Notes under the pieces: model-generated | The model's database searches: none | Told to the model about the DNA's origin: nothing | The model's input: only the letters and a program-made list of their open reading frames with translations | DNA from: JAXGTD01 sp040775095 | GTDB lineage: Bacteria > Pseudomonadota > Gammaproteobacteria > Chromatiales > Chromatiaceae | DNA: 50,885 nt | Assembly (NCBI GenBank): GCA_040775095.1 | Contig: JAXGTD010000012.1 | Coordinates: 1 to 50,885, forward strand | Direction: 5' to 3' | Program-made: the position numbers and the translations under genes | Shown here: positions 44,848-50,885 of the stretch, piece by piece | How the letters are laid out: every line of letters starts with the position of its first letter | Numbering within the stretch: position 1 is the stretch's first letter

Positions 44848-45306
44848 ATGTCGGCCATCGAGCCCGCGTCCCGCTTCCGCCTGTTGCTGATCGAGGACGA
44901 CCCAGGGCGGGAGCAGCGGTGCAGAGCCTGGCTACCGCCGGGGGTGCTGCTTGGCTGGGCACAGTCGGCCGGCACGGCCATGGGTGTCATCCGCCGCGAC
45001 CGCGGGCACGTCTGGAGCGGGGTCATGCTGGATCATGACCTCGCCCAGCGTGCCCGCACCGATGACGACCTGGAGCTCTCCGGCACGGACGTCGCGCTGG
45101 TCCTCATGGAGCACTTCTGCCTCGACATCCCGATCCTCGTCCATTCCACCAACCCGATCCAGGCGTCGCGCGTCGTGCGGCAGTTGGAACGGAAGGGCTT
45201 CTCGGTCACGCACATCCCGTACTACGACCTGACCGAGAGGGCGTTCACAGACTGGATGGAGGAGGCGCGCGGGCTCTGGGTGGCCATCAAGGGCGGCTCG
45301 CCCTGA
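44848..45306 (+). CDS. Receiver-like protein of cyclic-phosphate-receiver type
   Basis: 152 residues, starting MSAIEPASRFRLLLIEDDPG. The Asp pair LLLIEDD, the MLDHDLAQR block in place of the usual phospho-acceptor strand, LVHSTNPIQASRVV and the VTHIPYYDL end suggest a diverged receiver fold resembling the cyclic-phosphate processing receiver domain family. There is no output domain. Function unknown. It is a separate gene after dnaQ and may use its own promoter. Confidence 0.6.
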   Translation: MSAIEPASRFRLLLIEDDPGREQRCRAWLPPGVLLGWAQSAGTAMGVIRRDRGHVWSGVMLDHDLAQRARTDDDLELSGTDVALVLMEHFCLDIPILVHSTNPIQASRVVRQLERKGFSVTHIPYYDLTERAFTDWMEEARGLWVAIKGGSP

Positions 45307-45679
45307 CGCCACACGCGCATGGGGCGGTGCATTGATCTCGCGTCGCTGGTGGCCACCCATCGCCGCGGAACCTTGCGTTGCCCGGTGCGACTTGCAAGGG
45401 CTCGCCAGCTCCGGCTCGATGGCCTTGGCGAGCACCTCGGGGGGCGCCGGCGCGCGGCCGCGTCTGCAACGGGTCGGCTTTCGCCAGCTCGGGTTGTGAA
45501 AGGACCTTGAGCGCAGACCCCGGCATGGCGTATCCGCCCCTGTCGACGGTGGCCGTGGCCGTGATCAGTCAACGGGGTCCGCCACCTCGTCCGTGCTCCT
45601 TCCTACACCAGAAATCACCGTAGGTCCTTTCGGTTCGTGTGTTGCTCCAATGCCAGGAGGGCGTTGGATCGGCGTTCCG
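45307..45679. other. Gap of about 370 bp between converging genes
   Basis: Between the receiver-like gene (plus) and nhaD (minus). I see no gene, strong hairpin or repeat here. Confidence 0.4.
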
Positions 45680-47104
45680 CTAGGTCGTGATGGGTATCTG
45701 AAAGGTGCGGCCATTGACCAGGAAGTGCGTGACGATACTTGCAACGTAGCCGAGAGCGATCGCCGGCATCCAGCGCAGATGTCCAAAGAAGGTGTACATG
45801 CCCTTCGACTGGCCCATCAACGCCACGCCGGCGGCCGAGCCGATGGAGAGCATGCTGCCGCCGACACCCGCGGTCAGGGTCACTAGCAGCCATTGCCCCT
45901 CGGACATGTCGGGGTTCATCGTCAGCACGGCGAACATCACCGGGATGTTGTCGACGATCGCCGAGAGGCACCCGACGAGCACATTTGCCGTGGTCGCGCC
46001 AAGGTCACCGTAGGCGACCTCCGACACCAGCTCCAGGTAGCCAATGAAGCCAAGCCCGCCAACACACAGAATCACGCCGTAGAAGAACATCAGCGTGTCC
46101 CATTCCGCGCGCGCCACCTTGTTAAAGATGTCGAACGGCATGGTGTCCTCGATCTCTCCGGCCTTGACCGTGGACATCTCCCCGACCTTTTTCAAAAAGT
46201 ACGCGAAGAATTTCAGGTAGGCCAGGCCGGTCATCATGCCGAGAACCGGTGGCAGGTGGAGGAAATTGTGAAAGCTGACCGCCGTGGCGATCGTGGCCAG
46301 GAACAGCAGCACGATGCGTTTGGCACCACGCTTTAGATTGACGACCTCGTCGCGGGGCGCAGGCGTGATGTCCGGAATCGCGCGGTGCATCAGCAGCGCG
46401 GGTACCGCGAAGTTGATGACCGATGGGACGAACAGGAGCAGGAAGGTGTAGAAATCGAGGACACCCCGCTGCCAGACCATCAGCGTGGTGATATCGCCGA
46501 ATGGGCTGAAGGCGCCGCCCGCATTCGCGGCGACGACGATGTTGATGCAGGCGAGCCCAACGAAACGAGGACTTTCGGCGCCAACCGCCATGACCACGGC
46601 GCACATCAGCAGGGCGGTGGTCAGGTTGTCCGCCACCGGCGAGATGAAGAACGCCAGCACGCCCGTCATCCAGAACAGCTTGCGGTAGCCGAACCCCTTG
46701 CGGACCAGCCACGAGCGCAAGGCCTCGAACACGTTGCGCTCCTCCATCGCGTTGATATAGGTCATCGCGACGAGTAGGAACAGAAACAGCTCCCCGAACT
46801 CCAGGATGTTATGGCGGACCGCCTGCTCAGCCGCGTGGGGATCGCCCTCGTGGGTCACGTAGTAGTAGGCGATCAGCAACCAGATGACGCCGGCGGCCAA
46901 GACCACCGGCTTGGACTTGCGCAGGTGGGTAAACTCTTCGGCCATTACGAGCGCGTAGGCCACGAAGAACAGGATCAGTGCCGTGATGCCGACCCAGGTC
47001 GTGGTCAGGTCGATCCGGGAGGTCACCTCCGATGCGGACAGCATGGATGGCGCGGTCGAAAAGAGCAGGGCGGTCAGCGTGCGTTGTATGGAAAGGTCGT
47101 GCAT
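45680..47104 (-). CDS. nhaD: Na+/H+ antiporter, NhaD family
   Basis: 474 residues from the ATG at 47104 (MHDLSIQRTLTALL). About 12 membrane segments, with the NhaD-type block ISPVADNLTTALLMCAVVMAVG, AANAGGAFSPFGDITTLMVWQ and the paired CLSAIVDNIPVMFAVL / TLTAGVGGSMLSIGSAAGVALMG in the second half. NhaD exchanges Na+ or Li+ for protons; it is common in salt- and alkali-tolerant bacteria. The 5' region includes a MITE-like element (47261-47429), which separates it from fnr on the same strand. Confidence 0.92.
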   Translation of the reverse strand: MHDLSIQRTLTALLFSTAPSMLSASEVTSRIDLTTTWVGITALILFFVAYALVMAEEFTHLRKSKPVVLAAGVIWLLIAYYYVTHEGDPHAAEQAVRHNILEFGELFLFLLVAMTYINAMEERNVFEALRSWLVRKGFGYRKLFWMTGVLAFFISPVADNLTTALLMCAVVMAVGAESPRFVGLACINIVVAANAGGAFSPFGDITTLMVWQRGVLDFYTFLLLFVPSVINFAVPALLMHRAIPDITPAPRDEVVNLKRGAKRIVLLFLATIATAVSFHNFLHLPPVLGMMTGLAYLKFFAYFLKKVGEMSTVKAGEIEDTMPFDIFNKVARAEWDTLMFFYGVILCVGGLGFIGYLELVSEVAYGDLGATTANVLVGCLSAIVDNIPVMFAVLTMNPDMSEGQWLLVTLTAGVGGSMLSIGSAAGVALMGQSKGMYTFFGHLRWMPAIALGYVASIVTHFLVNGRTFQIPITT

Positions 47105-47260
47105 GGGCTTGTCTCGGCGTGGGGCGAGGCGTGCGGCGCAGCCTCTCACCGGACCGGGCTGGGTTCGCTCGCCGCGGGCGGGTTGCGCGTGGCAGGGATT
47201 CGCCGGCGCCGCGCGGCGAGGTCGGGGCCCGTCGAGCTGACGGCGGAGCGCGCGGGCCTG

Positions 47261-47429
47261 GCTAAAAGGCTGTCCGACTTTGGTCGCAATACCCCGAAAA
47301 GGCATGAGCCTTAGTCAATAATTGGCCAATATTGGCGCGCTACGTGCCACCTGCCGGTTTTCCGTTCGGCGAAATCGCCAGATTTCACGTGCGAGCGCGT
47401 CGAGAACCTAAGTCGGACAGTCTCCTAGC
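47261..47429. mobile_element. MITE-like element with 20-bp imperfect TIRs, overlapping the fnr stop
   Basis: Left end GCTAAAAGGCTGTCCGACTT (47261-47280); right end AAGTCGGACAGTCTCCTAGC (47410-47429). Complemented, the ends match at 17 of 20 positions. Length 169 bp with no coding frame. The fnr stop codon (47425-47427) falls inside the right end. Confidence 0.6.
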
Positions 47430-48183
47430 TGGAGTGTTGTCGGTGGCCCGGTGTCGACTGGGCGCCGGCCAGGGATTCGAGGGTCAGAAGGTCCAGCACC
47501 TCGACGTGCTTGCGATCGACCTTCAGGATGTGCTCATCCTGGAACCGGGTGAACAGCCGGCTGACCGTCTCCACGGCGAGGCCAAGATAGTTTCCGATCT
47601 CGTGGCGCGACATGCTCAGGTAAAAATCCACCGGCGAGAGGCCGCGTTTGCTGAGGCGCTTGGACATGCTCACCAGGAATGCCGCGAGACGCTCTTCCGC
47701 ATTCTTCTTGCCGAGCAGGAGCAGCATCTCGGTGTCCGCGGCGATCTCCTTGCTGAGCAGGCGATACATCTGGTGCTGCAACGAGGGAATGCAGGTCGAC
47801 AGCTCCTCGAAACGCTGAAACGGGATCTCGCAGATGGCCGAGGTCTCGAGCACCTTGGCTGAGCAGGTGTGGCAATCCTTGTCGATTGCATCGAGCCCGA
47901 TGATCTCACCGGGTAGATGGAAGCCCAATACCTGTTCGCCACCCTCCTCGCTTGGTGCATAGGTCTTGACGGAGCCGGTCTTGACGACGTAGAGGGAGCG
48001 AAAATGTTCGCCTCCCCGGAAGATGTGGTCGCCGCGGTGTAGCGGGCGGGACCGCTTCACGATGCTGTCGAGGCGTTCGACGTCTTCGGATGCCAGCCCC
48101 ATCGGGAGGCAGAGCGTCGCCAGCGAGCAGTTCTTGCAGGCTACCCGGATCGTCTCGAAAGAAATGACTTTTCGTTGTGCCAA
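47425..48183 (-). CDS. fnr: Oxygen-sensing transcription regulator FNR
   Basis: 252 residues from a TTG at 48183, with AGGA about 10 nt upstream; no ATG or GTG gives a better start. The [4Fe-4S] ligands are C16, C19 and C25 (ACKNCSLATLC) and C118 (ICEIPF), the E. coli FNR arrangement. The cAMP-like beta-roll domain and a helix-turn-helix with ETVSRLFTRFQ (Glu, Ser and Arg at the E--SR positions) follow, predicting the TTGAT-N4-ATCAA target. Anaerobic activator/repressor. The last residues lie beside a MITE-like end, so the C-terminal tail may be altered relative to relatives. Confidence 0.93.
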   Translation of the reverse strand: MAQRKVISFETIRVACKNCSLATLCLPMGLASEDVERLDSIVKRSRPLHRGDHIFRGGEHFRSLYVVKTGSVKTYAPSEEGGEQVLGFHLPGEIIGLDAIDKDCHTCSAKVLETSAICEIPFQRFEELSTCIPSLQHQMYRLLSKEIAADTEMLLLLGKKNAEERLAAFLVSMSKRLSKRGLSPVDFYLSMSRHEIGNYLGLAVETVSRLFTRFQDEHILKVDRKHVEVLDLLTLESLAGAQSTPGHRQHSS

Positions 48184-48227
48184 GGCAGGTGTCCTGTTCG
48201 GAAGCGCCCTGTATTCTGAAGCCTTGT

Positions 48228-48241
48228 TTGACGTCGATCAA
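48228..48241 (-). promoter_or_regulatory. Candidate FNR box upstream of fnr
   Basis: Plus-strand TTGACGTCGATCAA; the site is near-palindromic and one mismatch from TTGAT-N4-ATCAA. It lies 45 bp before the fnr start codon, fitting negative autoregulation of fnr as known in E. coli. The -10 and start of transcription were not clear. Confidence 0.55.
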
Positions 48242-48548
48242 GTTGAAACGGGAGCGGCGAGCCAGGGACAGGCTGAACGAGAGCCTGTCCGGTCTGGACC
48301 ATGGATGGCTCCGGCATGCCCAGTTGCCCGCGTGGCCGAATAGGAAGCGAATCGGGGGCCGCGTTTTGGACGTTGCGAGCCGATCCAATGCCGTGAAGGC
48401 ATTCGATCGGCGTTTCTCGATCCGTCTCCTGGGGCGCGGGGCCGGGATCCAGACCAGGTCGGGTCCTTGGATCGGGCCTTCGATCCGCCGGGGAGTCGAC
48501 ACAACCGGGCTACCGCCGCCCTGGCTGGATCGCGAGGCCAGGCCGCGC

Positions 48549-48576
48549 AAAAAAAAGCCGCGCCCAAGGGCGCGGC
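48549..48576 (-). terminator. Intrinsic terminator of the sgp-like gene
   Basis: On the minus strand a 9-bp stem GCCGCGCCC / GGGCGCGGC (48557-48576) with a tiny loop is followed by eight T (48549-48556). It begins 26 bp past the stop codon. Confidence 0.9.
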
Positions 48577-48602
48577 CTCCGTGTCCACTGGTCTAGGCTG
48601 GT

Positions 48603-48980
48603 CTACTTCGATTCGCCAGCAGCCGGTGCGGCAGGTGCGACGGGGGCAGCGTAGGGCAGGCCGTAGGGCGCGCCATAGCCGTAGCCCGGATATCCGCCCC
48701 AACCACCGTACGGGTAGCCATAGCCGTAGTATGGAGCGCCATAGCCGTAGCCATAACCCCGTCCGTAGCCCCGACCATAGCCGCGGCCACCGCCGGACAT
48801 GCTCATGTTAAAGTCGCCGTAGCCGTCGCCGAACATGTCGTTCCACCAGTCGCCCATGCCACTACCGTAGCCGGGGCCACCCCAGCCCGGGCCGCCCCAC
48901 CACGCCTGGGCGGGAGTCATCGCGAGGGAAGCGGCGCCGGCAATCGCGGCCACACCAAACACTTTGGCAAACTTACGCAT
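48603..48980 (-). CDS. Sulfur-globule-type Gly/Tyr-rich secreted protein
   Basis: 125 residues from the ATG at 48980, with AGGAG at the right distance. A signal peptide (MRKFAKVFGVAAIAGAASLA, cleavage after AQA) is followed by WWGGPGWGGPGYGSGMGDWW and long GYGRGYG / YGYGYPYGGWGGYPGYG stretches, ending PYAAPVAPAAPAAG. Size, leader and Gly/Tyr/Pro composition match the structural envelope proteins (SgpA, SgpB, SgpC) of periplasmic sulfur globules in purple sulfur bacteria. The low complexity also fits other glycine-rich secreted proteins, so the exact member is not named. It has its own terminator and is next to fnr. Confidence 0.78.
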   Translation of the reverse strand: MRKFAKVFGVAAIAGAASLAMTPAQAWWGGPGWGGPGYGSGMGDWWNDMFGDGYGDFNMSMSGGGRGYGRGYGRGYGYGYGAPYYGYGYPYGGWGGYPGYGYGAPYGLPYAAPVAPAAPAAGESK

Positions 48981-49380
48981 AGTCTGACGCTCCTAAAAGT
49001 GTCTTTAACAAAAGTTCAGATTCAACGTCTCGCGCTGTTTCCGTCGGATGGGGGGCGCGAGTCGTTGCGGTCGAGTTGGCCGGCGTGTCGACGAGCGCCT
49101 AACGCCGGACCACTCGGCAGTCCGTGCGACACGGACGCGCTCGAGTATACGTGCACCTTTTTTCGATGTGAAGCCTGGCTCCGGAGGTTGTGCACCGGCG
49201 GAAAGGACCTCGCCCGGTTGTCGGTCCTGTCACCGCCATTGAGGCCCCCGGGCATATTTGTTAACGTTCCGACCTGTCCGGGTCGCTGCCCAAGCGCTGC
49301 CCGTCCCCCTGTCCCCGAACCCGTCCGGCAATGTCCGGGAGATCAAGGAGCGTCGGCGGCGACTACCGTCACGGTAACCC
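48981..49380. other. Divergent intergenic region between sgp-like gene and pyrG
   Basis: About 400 bp. No gene or RNA recognised; promoters for both genes must lie here. No clear pyrimidine-type leader attenuator is seen before pyrG. Confidence 0.4.
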
Positions 49381-50885
49381 ATGACCAGATTTATTTTTAT
49401 TACCGGCGGTGTCGTCTCGTCGCTGGGTAAAGGTATTGCCTCGGCATCGCTGGGAGCGCTCCTCGAGGCGCGCGGCCTGAAGGTGACGATGATCAAGCTC
49501 GATCCGTACATCAACGTCGATCCAGGCACGATGAGCCCGTTTCAGCACGGTGAGGTCTACGTCACCGACGACGGCGCAGAGACCGATCTCGACCTTGGCC
49601 ATTACGAGCGCTTCCTGCGCACCAGGATGGGGCGCAACAACAATTTCACCACCGGACAGATCTACGAGAGTGTGATCCGCAAGGAGCGCCGCGGAGACTA
49701 TCTCGGTCGCACCGTGCAGGTGATCCCGCACATCACCGATGAGATCAAGGCCAGTATTCGCCTCGGGGCCAACAAGGCCGACATCGCGATGGTCGAGATC
49801 GGGGGCACCGTCGGCGACATCGAATCCCTGCCGTTTCTGGAGGCGATCCGCCAGATGCGCGTGGAGGTCGGTCGCGAGCACGCGTTGTTCATGCACCTGA
49901 CGCTGGTGCCCTACATTCGCACCGCGGGTGAGATCAAGACCAAGCCAACGCAGCACTCGGTGAAGGAGCTGCGCTCGATCGGCATTCAGCCCGATATCCT
50001 GCTGTGTCGGGCCGACCACGACCTGCCGGCGGACGAGCGGCGCAAGATTGCGCTGTTCACCAACGTGCCAGAGGAGGCGGTCATCTCGGCGGCGGACGCC
50101 GACAACATCTACCGCATTCCCATGTTGCTCCACGCGCAACAGCTCGATGAGCTGGTCGTGCGCCAGTTCCACCTCGACGTGCCCCCCGCCGATCTGTCGG
50201 AGTGGCAGCGCGTGCTCGATGGTTTCGACAACCCGAAGGATCAGGTCACGATCGGCATGGTCGGCAAGTACATGGACCTGACCGAGGCCTACAAGTCGCT
50301 GTCCGAGGCACTGGCGCACGCTGGTGTTCACACCGGCATGCGGGTTCAGATCCGCTATCTGGATTCCGAGGAGATCGAGCGCTCCGGGACCGAATGCCTC
50401 GCCGGGCTCGACGCAATCCTGGTCCCGGGTGGCTTTGGAGGGCGGGGCATCGAGGGCAAGATCGCCGCGGTGCGCTACGCCCGTGAGCATCGGGTGCCCT
50501 ATCTGGGGATCTGTCTGGGTATGCAGGTTGCGGTCATCGAGTATGCGCGAAACATGGCCAGCCTCGAGGGTGCGCACAGCACCGAGTTCTCGTCGGACAC
50601 CCCGCACCCGGTGATCGCGATGATCACCGAATGGCAGACCGACGACGGGCGCCGCGAGACCCGCACCGACAAGGTCGACAAGGGCGGTAGCATGCGCCTG
50701 GGCGGGCAGAACTGTCGGCTCGAGCCCGGCAGCCTGGCCCGCTCGGTCTACGGCAAGCATCAGATCCGTGAGCGCCACCGGCATCGCTACGAGTTCAACA
50801 ATCGCTATGTCGATGCCATGAAGGACGCCGGTCTGCGCTTCTCGGGTTGGTCGCTGGACGGCCGCCTGGTGGAGATCATCGAGAT
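49381..50885 (+). CDS. pyrG: CTP synthase, 3' end outside window
   Basis: 501 codons are present out of a usual length near 545. The synthetase domain has FITGGVVSSLGKGIASASLG, KLDPYINVDPGTM and VEIGGTVGDIESLPF; the glutaminase domain has the nucleophile Cys in LGICLGMQ and RHRYEFNNRY with the catalytic His and Glu. It makes CTP from UTP, ATP and glutamine. The C-terminus of about 45 residues is cut by the window edge. Confidence 0.97.
   Translation, partial: MTRFIFITGGVVSSLGKGIASASLGALLEARGLKVTMIKLDPYINVDPGTMSPFQHGEVYVTDDGAETDLDLGHYERFLRTRMGRNNNFTTGQIYESVIRKERRGDYLGRTVQVIPHITDEIKASIRLGANKADIAMVEIGGTVGDIESLPFLEAIRQMRVEVGREHALFMHLTLVPYIRTAGEIKTKPTQHSVKELRSIGIQPDILLCRADHDLPADERRKIALFTNVPEEAVISAADADNIYRIPMLLHAQQLDELVVRQFHLDVPPADLSEWQRVLDGFDNPKDQVTIGMVGKYMDLTEAYKSLSEALAHAGVHTGMRVQIRYLDSEEIERSGTECLAGLDAILVPGGFGGRGIEGKIAAVRYAREHRVPYLGICLGMQVAVIEYARNMASLEGAHSTEFSSDTPHPVIAMITEWQTDDGRRETRTDKVDKGGSMRLGGQNCRLEPGSLARSVYGKHQIRERHRHRYEFNNRYVDAMKDAGLRFSGWSLDGRLVEIIE

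Larger units (their letters stand above)
48184..48602. other. Intergenic region between fnr and the sgp-like gene
   Basis: It holds the candidate FNR box (48228-48241), a small hairpin (AATGCC / GGCATT, 48387-48403) and the terminator of the upstream sgp-like gene. No gene is supported. Confidence 0.45.

Overview
The window reads as chromosomal DNA of a GC-rich gammaproteobacterium, most likely a purple sulfur bacterium (Chromatiaceae or a close relative). The lineage call is inference. It rests on a secreted Gly/Tyr-rich protein of the sulfur-globule (Sgp) type (48603-48980), a complete hoxEFUYHW bidirectional [NiFe]-hydrogenase operon, an octaheme tetrathionate-reductase-like cytochrome, an NhaD antiporter and typical gammaproteobacterial housekeeping clusters (rimP-nusA-infB-rbfA-truB-rpsO-pnp; mltD / yafS-like-rnhA-dnaQ).

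Layout. 1-6050: 5' part of a PPK2-family polyphosphate:AMP phosphotransferase (minus) with a Pho-box-like site, a class V aminotransferase, an isoaspartyl peptidase, a possible frameshifted gene remnant, an unrecognised conserved-looking gene, and a divergent lytic transglycosylase. 6449-9094: a two-gene AlgI/AlgJ-like polysaccharide O-acetylation pair. 9529-11010: a large secreted Cys-rich protein of unknown function. 11505-17178: hoxEFUYHW on the minus strand. 18012-21358: pssA, then octaheme cytochrome plus cytochrome b561-type subunit behind a well-placed FNR box. 21455-23985: moaB-moeA-moaD and dgkA (minus). 24092-29809: glycine cleavage genes gcvT-gcvH-gcvPA-tpx-gcvPB (minus), with a thiol peroxidase inside. 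30041-30586: SprT-like protein. 30990-40604: translation/RNA operon with a leader carrying two tandem intrinsic terminators. 41206-45306: mltD and the divergent yafS-like-rnhA-dnaQ set, then a receiver-like protein. 45680-48980: nhaD, fnr with a candidate autoregulatory FNR box, and the sulfur-globule-type protein. 49381-end: pyrG, cut by the window edge.

Functional themes: anaerobic redox metabolism (Hox hydrogenase coupling H2 to NAD(H); octaheme cytochrome with a quinol-type cytochrome b; FNR), sulfur storage, phosphate/polyphosphate metabolism, envelope modification, and core translation and RNA turnover. No mobile gene, CRISPR array, rRNA or tRNA was seen. The intergenic DNA does hold several small non-coding elements that look like MITEs or dispersed repeats: a pair of about 186 bp (9261 and 17731), a pair of about 167 bp (37302 and 40611, the latter with perfect 12-bp terminal inverted repeats and a 4-bp direct repeat at its flanks), and a 169-bp element with 20-bp imperfect ends overlapping the fnr stop codon. 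The most notable observations are the FNR class II promoter architecture of the octaheme-cytochrome operon, the attenuator-like leader of rimP-nusA, the small repeat elements and the Cys-rich secreted protein.
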